DNA from: an uncultured Marinifilum sp.
GTDB taxonomy: Bacteria; Bacteroidota; Bacteroidia; Bacteroidales; Marinifilaceae
Assembly (NCBI RefSeq): GCF_963677195.1
Contig: NZ_OY781918.1
Coordinates: forward strand, 1,662,923 to 1,726,922
Reading direction: 5' to 3'
DNA length: 64,000 nt
Position 1 is the first letter of the stretch, and every line of letters starts with the position of its first letter. The notes beneath the pieces were generated by a model. That model made no database searches. It saw only the letters and a program-made list of their open reading frames with translations, and was not told where the DNA came from. A program made the translations under genes and the position numbers. Of this stretch, positions 18,157-26,538 are shown in pieces.

Positions 18157-19032
18157 CTAGTCTTGTTTTTTGTGTTTCCAGCGCTTGTGCGACCATAACC
18201 AGTATGCTGGATTTTTATTTATTATCTCTTCTAAAGTACGAGTATGTTTTTCACTTATTTCGTTTTCTTCGGTTTCTTTGGGGTTATCGAACAAAGGAAT
18301 GAATTCAACTTCGTAGTATCCTCGTTTTATTTTTTTCATATTACAGAATACTACTGCCTGATTTAATTTTTTTGCAATTCTTTCGGTTCCTTGTAAAATT
18401 GGAGTTTCCTGATTTAAAAAATTTGTCCAGTAATGAATATTTCTTTTGTTTGGAGTTTGATCGCCAAGAAATACAGTTACAGTAAACTCATTTTCGTTGC
18501 GATATCGTAACATGGTTCTTAAAGTATCATCTTTAGGCAGAGTTTTTGCACCAAAGCGTTCTCTTAGTTGAATATATAGCTTATCGAAAATTTTGTTGTG
18601 TAATGGTTTGTAAATTGGCAGTAAATTGATATTTCTCCATGCTGTAAATGAAGTCATCCATTCCCAGTTGCCATAATGGCCTAATATTGCCATTACACTT
18701 TTTCCTTTTTGTTTGTATTGTTCAAAAAAATCGGGTTGAGTAAACTTGCATCTCTTTTTTATTTCCTTCTCACTAATGGTCCATAATTTTATGGTTTCGA
18801 TAAAACTATCGCAAAAATGAGAGAAAAATTCCTTTCTGATTTTATGAATTTCATCATCCGATTTTTCAGGAAAAGCATTACGTAAGTTTGTGCTTACAAC
18901 CTGTTTCCTATATCCAACAATGTAGTAGACAAAGAAAAATACCAAATCCGAAAAAAGATATAATACACCTAAGGGTAAATAGCTAATTAGTTTTATAAAG
19001 CCATAAACAATATAGGATAGAATTTTGATCAT
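18157..19032 (-). CDS. Lysophospholipid/lipid A acyltransferase family (LpxL/HtrB-like)
   Basis: A 291-aa inner-membrane acyltransferase. An N-terminal hydrophobic anchor (about residues 4-40) is followed by the catalytic HX4E motif, H119-YGNW-E124, and the family blocks LGDQTPN and FLNQETPILQGTERIAKKL. The family transfers a secondary acyl chain to lipid A from acyl-ACP on the cytoplasmic face; Bacteroidota usually carry a single such gene. It lies 13 nt after suhB and 38 nt before the glycosyltransferase in one operon. The exact acyl group and acceptor cannot be read from the sequence. Confidence 0.9.
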   Translation of the reverse strand: MIKILSYIVYGFIKLISYLPLGVLYLFSDLVFFFVYYIVGYRKQVVSTNLRNAFPEKSDDEIHKIRKEFFSHFCDSFIETIKLWTISEKEIKKRCKFTQPDFFEQYKQKGKSVMAILGHYGNWEWMTSFTAWRNINLLPIYKPLHNKIFDKLYIQLRERFGAKTLPKDDTLRTMLRYRNENEFTVTVFLGDQTPNKRNIHYWTNFLNQETPILQGTERIAKKLNQAVVFCNMKKIKRGYYEVEFIPLFDNPKETEENEISEKHTRTLEEIINKNPAYWLWSHKRWKHKKQD

Positions 19033-19045
19033 GAATCTTTAAAAT

Positions 19046-19846
19046 TTATTTGAGCATGTATTTTTGGACTACTGATTTAAATTCATTGTGAACCAAATCA
19101 TTGGACGCTATAATTTCTTTACCAAAAATATAATTTGTTTCGCCTTTAAAATCGCAAACTTTACCACCAGCCTGTTTTACTAAAAATGAACCTGCGGCAA
19201 CATCCCATGCCTGAAGGCTGTATTCGTAAAATGCTTCGAATCTGCCACAGGCAACATAGGCTAAATCGGTGGCAGCTGACCCTGGGCGACGAACTCCATG
19301 CGAATTAATAATAAAATATTCCAGACTCGCCATAAAACTTTTTAACTGATCGTAGTCGTAATACGGAAAACCAGTTGCAATTAAGGAAGTATCAACGGTT
19401 TCTGCATTTGAAACATGAATAGGATTGCCATTAAGAAATGCATTATCAGCACCTTTCCAGGAGTAAAAGCATTCGCTTAAGCTGATTTCGTAGACAACAC
19501 CAAGAACAATTTCATTTTTGTCTTGTAAAGCAATGCTAACGGCAAAAGGTGAAAGCCCATGAATATAATTTGTGGTTCCGTCAAGCGGATCAATAATCCA
19601 ATTGTAACGATCCGATTGATAGGTCTCGGTACCTTCTTCGGCAATAAATCCTGCGTCGGGAAGAATTTGTTTAAGCTCCTTAACGATCATTTCTTCGGCA
19701 GTTTTATCAACGTAAGTTACAAAGTCGTGTAAGCCCTTGCTTTCAATTACATTTGCTTTTATATTACTTTGTTGATTTTTAATAAAGGCACCCGCTTTTA
19801 TGGCTATTTCTTTGGTCTTTAAACACAAATTTTCCAGTTCATTCAT
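19046..19846 (-). CDS. suhB: Inositol-1-monophosphatase family protein
   Basis: A 266-aa Mg2+-dependent phosphatase of the IMPase/SuhB family. The metal site shows as EEGTE (E70-E71), DPLDGTTN (about 86-93) and AWDVAAG near the C-terminus. It hydrolyses inositol phosphates or related small phosphate esters; the physiological substrate here is unknown. I chose ATG 19846, one base after the mtaB stop. The longer frame to 19879 overlaps mtaB and adds a non-conserved extension. Second gene of the operon. The symbol reflects family resemblance rather than proven function. Confidence 0.9.
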   Translation of the reverse strand: MNELENLCLKTKEIAIKAGAFIKNQQSNIKANVIESKGLHDFVTYVDKTAEEMIVKELKQILPDAGFIAEEGTETYQSDRYNWIIDPLDGTTNYIHGLSPFAVSIALQDKNEIVLGVVYEISLSECFYSWKGADNAFLNGNPIHVSNAETVDTSLIATGFPYYDYDQLKSFMASLEYFIINSHGVRRPGSAATDLAYVACGRFEAFYEYSLQAWDVAAGSFLVKQAGGKVCDFKGETNYIFGKEIIASNDLVHNEFKSVVQKYMLK

Positions 19847-19847
19847 T

Positions 19848-21182
19848 TTATTGAATAATTGGTTTAAAATTAAATTCATTTTTGTTAATTAACTCGGCAT
19901 CAACATGAGCTTTATCGTTAATTTGCAATAGCTTAACCATTGTTAATTGGTTGCTTAAATTTATATTGTAAGGAATTTCAACTTTAATGTAGTTTTTTGT
20001 AAATCCGTACATTTTTCCATGATCGTTATATCCTTCGAAAAGCACTTCCATATTTTCGCCTAAATAATGCTGATAGAAAGATTTGAGTTTTTCTTCGGAA
20101 AGCATTTGAAACATTTTAGCTCTTCGTTTTCTTTCTGGTACAGGAACACTTTCTTTTATTTCAAGAGCTTTGGTTCCCTGTCTTTCCGAGTATGGAAAAA
20201 CATGAAGCTGACTAATTGGTAAATCTTTAATAAAATTGTAGGCTTCATTAAAGTCGTCTTCATTTTCACCCCGGCTGCCAGCAATTACATCAACACCAAT
20301 AAATGCATCGGGTACAAGAGATTTAATTTTTTCGATACGCTGAGCAAATAGTTCTCTGTCGTATCTTCTTTTCATTAACTTAAGTACTTTATTCGATCCG
20401 GCTTGCAGAGGAATATGGAAGTGGTTTACAAATTTTTCAGAACCTGCAACGTATTCAATTATTTCGTTGCTTAGTAAGTTTGGTTCTATTGATGAAATTC
20501 GAAATCTCTCAATTCCTTTTACCTTGTCGAGTTCTTTTATTAAATCGATAAGTGATTCGTTAGTGCTTCGGCCAAAGTCTCCTATATTAACTCCGGTTAA
20601 TATTATTTCTTTTGCACCTTTTTCTGCAACTTTTTCGGCTTGTTTAACTGTATCGGCAATACTATTGTTTCTGCTTCGTCCCCGAGCATAAGGAATTGTA
20701 CAATAGGTGCAAAAATAATCGCAGCCATCTTGTACTTTTAAGAAGCAACGAGTTCTGTCACCCATTGAGTAAGAGGTGTGAAAATCTTTTACCGATCCTA
20801 CTTCGCAAGGATGCAGTTCTCCACTTCCTTTTTTCTCTAGGTGATCGATGTATTTATGGATGTTGAATTTTTCATTTGCACCCAAGACCAAATCAACACC
20901 TGATATTTTAACAATTTCTTCAGGTTTAAGTTGTGCATAACAACCTATAACTGCAATAAATGCATTTGGGTTGGTTTTTATAGCTTTTTTAATGGCTTGT
21001 CGGCATTTTTTGTCGGCATGATCGGTTACCGAACAAGTGTTGATAACATATATATCAGCTTTTTCTGTAATCTTAACCGTTTCGAATCCCATTTCTTTAA
21101 AAGATCTTCCTATGGTTGAGGTTTCAGAAAAATTTAATTTACATCCTAGTGTATAAAATGCAACTTTTTTTCCTTGCAACAT
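19848..21182 (-). CDS. mtaB: tRNA (N6-threonylcarbamoyladenosine37-C2)-methylthiotransferase MtaB
   Basis: A 444-aa radical-SAM enzyme that converts t6A37 to ms2t6A37 in ANN-decoding tRNAs. N-terminal UPF0004 domain ligands are C14 (LGCKLN), C50 (NTCSVTDHAD) and C81 (GCYAQLKP). The radical-SAM cluster is C154-x3-C158-x2-C161 (CDYFCTYC), followed by IPYARGRSRN, and there is a C-terminal TRAM-like segment. The SVTDHADKK and GRSR signatures fit the MtaB branch rather than MiaB or RimO. It leads a four-gene minus-strand operon and is separated from upstream ppx by a terminator. Confidence 0.95.
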   Translation of the reverse strand: MLQGKKVAFYTLGCKLNFSETSTIGRSFKEMGFETVKITEKADIYVINTCSVTDHADKKCRQAIKKAIKTNPNAFIAVIGCYAQLKPEEIVKISGVDLVLGANEKFNIHKYIDHLEKKGSGELHPCEVGSVKDFHTSYSMGDRTRCFLKVQDGCDYFCTYCTIPYARGRSRNNSIADTVKQAEKVAEKGAKEIILTGVNIGDFGRSTNESLIDLIKELDKVKGIERFRISSIEPNLLSNEIIEYVAGSEKFVNHFHIPLQAGSNKVLKLMKRRYDRELFAQRIEKIKSLVPDAFIGVDVIAGSRGENEDDFNEAYNFIKDLPISQLHVFPYSERQGTKALEIKESVPVPERKRRAKMFQMLSEEKLKSFYQHYLGENMEVLFEGYNDHGKMYGFTKNYIKVEIPYNINLSNQLTMVKLLQINDKAHVDAELINKNEFNFKPIIQ

Positions 21183-21208
21183 ATCTTTTCCCTTCTGCAG
21201 ATTTTTGA

Positions 21209-21246
21209 TAAAAAAAGAACCATTTCAAAATGAATTGAAATAGTTC
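21209..21246 (-). terminator. Intrinsic terminator after ppx/gppA
   Basis: On the minus strand, GAACTATTTCA (21246-21236) pairs with TGAAATGGTTC (21227-21217) with one mismatch. A T7-8 run follows (plus-strand A-run 21209-21216). Confidence 0.8.
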
Positions 21247-21295
21247 AAATTATCTAAACTAATTAGGATACAAACTTACAAAAAGAATTAGGTTT

Positions 21296-22201
21296 TTAAC
21301 TAATCAAAGACTTGTTAGTCTTATATTCTTTATAAAGCTGATGTACAATACCGTCGGTAACACCAATTTTAGGGACATGAATTTTTTCTGCTTTCGACCA
21401 TTCCATAACACTTAAGAAGATAGTTGCAGCAGGAATGATAACATCGGCTCTGTCGGGATTCATATCATAATTTATCATTAATTCGTCTTGTGAGTTTTTC
21501 TTAAGATCATTAAAAATTGTATTTAATTCTTTATAACTAAGGTATTTCTCTTTTTTTGGAGTTGCTAGTTTTACCAAGCGATTAATGTTACCTCCTGATC
21601 CAATAATTTCAATGTCTTCACAATTCGGACAAATATCAAGAAGACATTCTTTTATTCTGATAAATTCTCCAGGAGGAACACAATTTTTAAGAATTTTAAT
21701 TGTTCCCACGTTAAAGGATGCTGAGAAGGTGCAAATTCCTTTTGAGAATAGTGTTATTTCGGTACTTCCACCACCAACATCAACATATAAATAGTCTTTA
21801 TTTGAATCTAATTTATCTGCAATTTTATTGTCGAAAATAATACTTGCTTCTTCTTTTCCGTTTATGATATCTATTTTAATGTTTGCCTCTTTTTGTATTC
21901 GATCGATAATTTCTGCTCCATTAGAAGCTTCTCTCATTGCCGAAGTAGCACATGCTCTATAGGTAACAACTTCGTGTACTTCCATAAGATTACTAAATGC
22001 TTTCATCGACTTTACCAATTTCTCAGCTTTAGCAGGAGATATAAATTTATCGATGAATGTATCTGTTCCTAAACGAATAGGCACACGAATTAACGATGAT
22101 TTTTTAAAGTGCGTATTCCCGCCTTTTTCAAAAACATTCATAAATAAGAGTCGTATTGCGTTGGATCCTATATCTATGGCGGCAAATTTTTTAATTTTCA
22201 T
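21296..22201 (-). CDS. Ppx/GppA family phosphatase
   Basis: A 301-aa protein with the ASKHA fold of exopolyphosphatase/pppGpp phosphatase. Phosphate-1 loop AAIDIGSNAIRLLF is at the N-terminus, with YRACATSAMREASNG in the middle and the phosphate-2 loop VDVGGGSTEI at about 140. It has only the catalytic ASKHA pair; the C-terminal HD-like domains of E. coli Ppx are absent, as in many Bacteroidota members. Polyphosphate or (p)ppGpp turnover is inferred from the family. It is transcribed alone, 90 bp downstream of phoH, and ends in a terminator. Confidence 0.92.
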   Translation of the reverse strand: MKIKKFAAIDIGSNAIRLLFMNVFEKGGNTHFKKSSLIRVPIRLGTDTFIDKFISPAKAEKLVKSMKAFSNLMEVHEVVTYRACATSAMREASNGAEIIDRIQKEANIKIDIINGKEEASIIFDNKIADKLDSNKDYLYVDVGGGSTEITLFSKGICTFSASFNVGTIKILKNCVPPGEFIRIKECLLDICPNCEDIEIIGSGGNINRLVKLATPKKEKYLSYKELNTIFNDLKKNSQDELMINYDMNPDRADVIIPAATIFLSVMEWSKAEKIHVPKIGVTDGIVHQLYKEYKTNKSLIS

Positions 22202-22291
22202 ACGCGGTATAGTTTAATTGAAATTTACTAATAATGATTTCATATTATATTTCAAATTAAAGTAAATTTAGGACTATTGCAACTCAAATTA

Positions 22292-23620
22292 TTAGAGTAG
22301 GTTACTTGCTAGTTCAGCCAGATGACTTCTTTCCCCTTTTACCAAATTTACATGAGCGAAAATATCCTGACCTTTCATTCTATCAGATAAATATGCCAAT
22401 CCGTTCGATTTTTTATCCAGATAAGGGGAATCAATTTGTTCAATGTCTCCAGTAAATATCATTTTTGTTCCTTCTCCTGCTCTAGTAATAATTGTTTTTA
22501 TTTCGTGAGGAGTAAGGTTTTGCGCTTCATCAACAATAAAAAATGTATTTGATAGACTTCTTCCTCTTATGTAGGCAAGAGGTGTAATTTGTAGTTTTTC
22601 GTCTTTTAATAATTCGTCTATTTTAAGATATTCTTTACTGTGAACATTAAATTTGTGTTTAATTACGCTTAAGTTGTCGAAAAGGGGTTGCATGTAAGGA
22701 CCAATTTTATCGCTGGCATCGCCGGGTAAATATCCTAAATCTTTATTTGCCAAAGCTACAATTGGTCTTGCTAAAAATATCTGATCATATAAATCAATTT
22801 GAGATAATGCAGTGGCCAATGCTAATAAAGTCTTACCAGTTCCGGCCCTACCTGTTAAGGCTACTAATGAAATGCTTGGATCTAATAGGGCATGCATAGA
22901 AAATGTTTGTTCTGCATTGCGGGGGAAAATTCCATAAGCGTTGGGTTTCTCAACTCTGCTTACCATATTATCAATAGGATTGTAGTGAGCTAATGCGCTT
23001 GACGATGTTCCTTTTAAAATATAATATTCATGACCAGAAGGCTTTCTTTTACTAAAAATATTTTCGGATATGCCTGTGTTGGATTTATATAGAGATGAAA
23101 TTTTAGCATCATCAACGTTTTCGATAATAGTAATGCCTAAGTTAAGTACATCGTCTAAATCCTGAACCTGGTCATTTTTATAATCTTCTGCAGGAATACC
23201 GAGCGACTTGGCTTTCATTCTTAAATTGATATCCTTAGATATTAGAATCACATTTTTGTCTTTGTTTTGTTTAAAAATGTATTCTGCAATGGCCAATATT
23301 CTGTGGTCGGGAATATTTTCATGAAAGGATGTTTTCATTGCAGGTGAAAATTCTTTTCCTGTTTCAATAAATAAATGTCCTAGGTCTTTGCCAAGATTAA
23401 CACCATTTTTAAAGAGTTGATCTCCAGAAATTCTATCTAGTTCTCTACTAAATTCACGAGCATGAAAATTAATTTGATCATTTCCTTTTTTGAATTTATC
23501 TAGTTCTTCGAGAACAGTAATAGGAATTACCACATCATTTTCTTCGAAATTGTAAATGGAGTTAAAGTCGTGAAGGATTACATTGGTATCCAAAACGAAA
23601 ATCTTTTTAAGTTTAGCCAT
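22292..23620 (-). CDS. PhoH family protein with N-terminal PIN domain (PhoH2-like)
   Basis: A 442-aa fusion of a PIN-type RNase domain (about residues 6-145; acidic residues in FVLDTNVILHDF, ITVLEELDKFKKG and ILISKDINLRMKA) with a PhoH ATPase. The ATPase has Walker A GRAGTGKT (257-264), Walker B FFIVDEAQN and sensor FTGDIEQID. PIN-PhoH proteins of this type unwind and cut RNA in characterised actinobacterial members. There is no adjacent antitoxin-like gene. Length and domain order are normal. It diverges from folC across about 260 bp. Confidence 0.93.
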   Translation of the reverse strand: MAKLKKIFVLDTNVILHDFNSIYNFEENDVVIPITVLEELDKFKKGNDQINFHAREFSRELDRISGDQLFKNGVNLGKDLGHLFIETGKEFSPAMKTSFHENIPDHRILAIAEYIFKQNKDKNVILISKDINLRMKAKSLGIPAEDYKNDQVQDLDDVLNLGITIIENVDDAKISSLYKSNTGISENIFSKRKPSGHEYYILKGTSSSALAHYNPIDNMVSRVEKPNAYGIFPRNAEQTFSMHALLDPSISLVALTGRAGTGKTLLALATALSQIDLYDQIFLARPIVALANKDLGYLPGDASDKIGPYMQPLFDNLSVIKHKFNVHSKEYLKIDELLKDEKLQITPLAYIRGRSLSNTFFIVDEAQNLTPHEIKTIITRAGEGTKMIFTGDIEQIDSPYLDKKSNGLAYLSDRMKGQDIFAHVNLVKGERSHLAELASNLL

Positions 23621-23881
23621 ATCGGGAATGTCTTAGAGGTTAATATCGACAAGCTTTGGGTCGATTTTCTTTTTAATAAAACTGCCTTTAATTGAACCGG
23701 TTAGACTTTTCTTTCTGAAATTATATTGCTAAAAAATAGCGTGTGTTTTTTGTGTTCAGTTTTTGGCAGTATTTTATACATTTAATTTAGCAAAAAATGT
23801 AGGAAAATTGTGCTTTCAAATAATTTTTTAAGAATTTTTATTGTTCTTTGCAAAATCATTAATATCAGTATCGATAAAAAA

Positions 23882-25168
23882 ATGAATTATCAGGAAACAA
23901 TAAATTATATGTTTACTCAGCTTCCGATGTTTCAAAGAACCGGAAAAGCTGCGTACAAGGCAAATTTGGATACAACTTTAGCTTTAGATGAGTATTTTAA
24001 TCATCCACATAAAACTTTTAAAACCATTCATGTTGCCGGAACAAATGGAAAGGGATCTGTTTCGCATTCATTGGCGTCGGTATTACAGGAATCTGGTTTA
24101 AAAGTTGGTTTGTACACTTCTCCACATTTGAGGGATTTTAGAGAGCGTATTAAGATTAATGGACAAATGATTCCTGAATTGGAAGTGGTGGACTTTATTC
24201 AAAAGCATAAAAGTAAATTTGAAGATTTGCATCCTTCCTTTTTTGAGATGACAGTTGCTTTGGCTTTTGAGTATTTTTCTAAAGAGAAGGTAGATGTTGC
24301 TGTTGTAGAGGTTGGATTAGGGGGTAGGCTCGATTCTACGAATATTATTTCGCCGCTTCTTTCTGTAATTACGAATATTAGTAAGGATCATACCGCTTTG
24401 TTGGGAAATGAAATTACTGATATAGCCAAAGAAAAGGCAGGTATCATTAAAAAAGAAGTTCCTGTAATTATTGGAGAAAAGCAGAGTGAAATTTCAGCTT
24501 TGTTTGTAGAGATAGCAAGAGAGAGAGCAACCTGTTTAAGTTTTGCTGAAGATAAGTATAAGTTTATTTCATCTAATTGTAATGCTGATAAGCAAAAGTT
24601 GAGTTTTGAGTGTTTAGAGTCTAAGAATGTGATTGATATTGATTGTGATTTACTTGGTAATTATCAAATCAAGAATATTCGAACAGTTGTAAGTGCTTGT
24701 GACGAACTAATTAAAGTAGGTATTTGCTTGTCGGCAGATCATATAAAAAGAGGCTTGGCAAATATTGTTAGTAATACGGGTTTATTAGGGCGTTGGCAAA
24801 CATTGCAGCAAAATCCAAGAGTTATTTGCGATACAGGACACAATACAGCAGGTATTAGAGAAATAATAGAGCAAATAAGCAAGACTAAATACAGAAATTT
24901 AAAAGTTGTATTTGGTATGGTTGACGATAAAAATATTGATGAAGTTTTAAGTATGATGCCGAAAAATGCAGTATATTATTTTACCAAAGCTGCTATTCCC
25001 AGAGCTCTTGACGAAAAAGAATTGAAATTGCAGGGAGCTAAATTTAGTTTAAATGGAGGTGCTTACAGTAGGGTTAAAGATGCCTTAAAAGCAGCTATTG
25101 CTGATTCGGAGCCCAATGATTTAGTTTATGTGGGAGGCAGTACTTTTGTTGTTGCTGAGGTAGTTTAA
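23882..25168 (+). CDS. folC: Bifunctional folylpolyglutamate synthase / dihydrofolate synthase
   Basis: A 428-aa Mur-ligase-like enzyme that joins dihydropteroate to glutamate and extends folate polyglutamate tails. P-loop GTNGKGSVSH (about 53-62), TSPHLRDFRERI, FFEMTVALAFEYF, VVEVGLGGRLDSTN and SKDHTALLG are all present, and the C-terminal domain carries GRWQTL and CDTGHNTAG. I start at ATG 23882 (MNYQETINYMF); the frame opens at 23810, but the extra residues are hydrophobic and not family-like. Monocistronic; the tRNA-Val gene with its own promoter follows. Confidence 0.95.
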   Translation: MNYQETINYMFTQLPMFQRTGKAAYKANLDTTLALDEYFNHPHKTFKTIHVAGTNGKGSVSHSLASVLQESGLKVGLYTSPHLRDFRERIKINGQMIPELEVVDFIQKHKSKFEDLHPSFFEMTVALAFEYFSKEKVDVAVVEVGLGGRLDSTNIISPLLSVITNISKDHTALLGNEITDIAKEKAGIIKKEVPVIIGEKQSEISALFVEIARERATCLSFAEDKYKFISSNCNADKQKLSFECLESKNVIDIDCDLLGNYQIKNIRTVVSACDELIKVGICLSADHIKRGLANIVSNTGLLGRWQTLQQNPRVICDTGHNTAGIREIIEQISKTKYRNLKVVFGMVDDKNIDEVLSMMPKNAVYYFTKAAIPRALDEKELKLQGAKFSLNGGAYSRVKDALKAAIADSEPNDLVYVGGSTFVVAEVV

Positions 25169-25186
25169 ATAAAAAACTATTTTTTA

Positions 25187-25216
25187 TTGCAGCATAAAAT
25201 ATTCTACTTATATTTG
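25187..25216 (+). promoter_or_regulatory. Promoter of tRNA-Val
   Basis: TTG at 25187-25189, a 19-bp spacer and TATATTTG at 25209-25216 match the Bacteroidota -33/-7 consensus. The tRNA begins 10 nt downstream. Confidence 0.7.
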
Positions 25217-25225
25217 CAGCCGCAA

Positions 25226-25300
25226 GGGCGATTAGCTCAGTTGGTTCAGAGCACTTGGTTTACACCCAAGGGGTCATAGGTTCGAATCCTATATCGCCCA
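25226..25300 (+). tRNA. tRNA-Val (anticodon TAC)
   Basis: A complete 75-nt cloverleaf. Acceptor GGGCGAT pairs with ATCGCCC, the D arm is GCTCAGTTGGTTCAGAGC, the anticodon arm is CTTGG-TTTACAC-CCAAG with anticodon TAC (reads GTA and wobble Val codons), and the T arm is ATAGG-TTCGAAT-CCTAT. The discriminator is A25300 and CCA is not encoded, so it relies on the CCA-adding enzyme, which is also in this window (52704-54164). Confidence 0.97.
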
Positions 25301-25309
25301 CTATCCCAA

Positions 25310-25338
25310 AAGGTTAAATGTTTATTTAACCTTCTTTC
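25310..25338 (+). terminator. Terminator after tRNA-Val
   Basis: Perfect 9-bp stem AAGGTTAAA (25310-25318) / TTTAACCTT (25325-25333) with a 6-nt loop; the tail is only modestly T-rich. Confidence 0.65.
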
Positions 25339-25394
25339 TCCTAACTACATTAATCCGAAAATCTATATTTAAGTAAAAAAAGTATTAAAGAAAT

Positions 25395-25424
25395 TTTTCA
25401 TTAATGAAAACTTCTTTATTTTTG
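25395..25424 (+). promoter_or_regulatory. Rex promoter region with overlapping perfect palindrome (candidate operator)
   Basis: TTTTCATTAATGAAAA (25395-25410) is a perfect 16-bp palindrome 7 bp upstream of a TATTTTTG -7-like box (25417-25424), about 45-60 nt before the rex start. The position between -33 and -7 suits a repressor site, plausibly Rex autoregulation. The bases differ from the classical TTGTGA/TCACAA Rex box, so the assignment is inference. Confidence 0.5.
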
Positions 25425-25452
25425 TTTTGATTTTAGGTGTAAGTAAATAACT

Positions 25453-26106
25453 ATGGTTCAATTTTCTAAAAAAATGCAGGTAGTACCAGAGCCTACCATT
25501 AGGCGGATGCCATCATATTTAGCTTTTGCAGAAGGCTTATTAAGAAAAGGTCAGCAGTTTGTATCGTCTACTCAAATAGCGAATTACATGAATATTGACC
25601 CTACCCAGGTAACTAAGGATTTATCCTATACAACAATTGTAGGGAAAACCAGAGTTGGTTATGAGGTAAAAGCAATTGTTGATGTGCTATCGGAGTTTCT
25701 AGGTTTTACTGTTATGGATAGTGCCTTTTTAGTAGGGGCAGGATCGTTAGGATCAGCTTTGTTACATGATAGCGGACTTAGTCATTTTGGTTTAAATATT
25801 GTTGCTGCTTTTGATGTTAATTCTTCGACCATTGGTCGTAAGATAAACGATGTGGAGGTGTTTCATATAGATCAATTTAGAGATTTGGCTCAGGAGCTGA
25901 ATGTGATAATGGGAATTATTACAGTTCCAGCAGAGAATGCTCAAACGGTTGCCGATTTAATGGTTGCCTGGGGGATAAAAGCAATTTGGAATTTTACTCC
26001 TGCACGAATAAAAGTTCCTGAGGATATCATTGTTCAGAATACAACTTTATACTCTAATTTGGCTATTATTTTTAATAAGCTACATCAAGAGCGAAAAGAG
26101 GCTTAA
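25453..26106 (+). CDS. rex: Redox-sensing transcriptional repressor Rex
   Basis: A 217-aa dimeric repressor that reads the NADH/NAD+ ratio. The N-terminal winged helix (about residues 12-80) contains SSTQIANYMNIDPTQVTKDL; a Rossmann domain with GAGSLGSALL (95 onward) and the domain-swapped C-terminal helix (LAIIFNKLHQER) follow. Rex typically controls fermentation, hydrogenase and respiration genes, which fits the [FeFe] hydrogenase elsewhere in the window. Length and start are standard. It is transcribed alone and ends in a strong terminator. Confidence 0.96.
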   Translation: MVQFSKKMQVVPEPTIRRMPSYLAFAEGLLRKGQQFVSSTQIANYMNIDPTQVTKDLSYTTIVGKTRVGYEVKAIVDVLSEFLGFTVMDSAFLVGAGSLGSALLHDSGLSHFGLNIVAAFDVNSSTIGRKINDVEVFHIDQFRDLAQELNVIMGIITVPAENAQTVADLMVAWGIKAIWNFTPARIKVPEDIIVQNTTLYSNLAIIFNKLHQERKEA

Positions 26107-26124
26107 ATTAGAAATTAAAATATT

Positions 26125-26165
26125 AAAAAAGGGCTTTGAATATTTATTCATAAGCCCTTTTTTAT
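26125..26165 (+). terminator. Intrinsic terminator after rex
   Basis: AAAAAAGGGCTT pairs with AAGCCCTTTTTT; an inner TGAAT/ATTCA stem sits above a one-base bulge. Suitable for both strands. Confidence 0.88.
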
Positions 26166-26187
26166 TTATTTGATGTTGACCCCTTAT

Positions 26188-26436
26188 TTAGGCATCCCCC
26201 AGAATACGATATGCACAATCTAAAATTGTAGTATCATCTAATTCAACAATTCCTCCATTAGGACCTTGTTCAACATGAATTCCTGTACTTTTGCCTTTTT
26301 CAAAGTTTCTACCACCAAAATAATTTCTAACTGTTTCAACGTTTAATTGTAAATCTTTCGCAATCCTTTGCATGCTACCATCTGGCAAACGATCCTTAAT
26401 GCGTCTTAGCTCATTAAATGTGATTGTCTTTGTCAT
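26188..26436 (-). CDS. Small helix-turn-helix DNA-binding protein
   Basis: An 82-aa protein with an HTH-like core at about residues 15-45 (RLPDGSMQRIAKDLQLNVET then VRNYFGG) and a short C-terminal segment (GPNGGIVELDDTTIL). Small proteins of this pattern are widespread and conserved in Bacteroidota and annotated as DNA-binding, but I know of no established function. It is convergent with rex and transcribed away from the sensor-kinase gene. No partner gene is evident. Confidence 0.72.
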   Translation of the reverse strand: MTKTITFNELRRIKDRLPDGSMQRIAKDLQLNVETVRNYFGGRNFEKGKSTGIHVEQGPNGGIVELDDTTILDCAYRILGDA

Positions 26437-26538
26437 ATGCTGTAAATTTATTAAGGGTTAGAAAATTATTTGCCCTTTAAATTTATGAAAGAATTTCTTA
26501 AATTAAAATTATTAGAAGGTTAATTATTACAGTATTTA

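Noticed and set aside
23634..23730. Minus-strand open stretch of about 31 codons ending 13 nt before the PhoH gene, with a protein-like composition
   Set aside because: It begins right after an in-frame TAG and contains no ATG, GTG or TTG, so it cannot be called a gene or leader peptide without further evidence.
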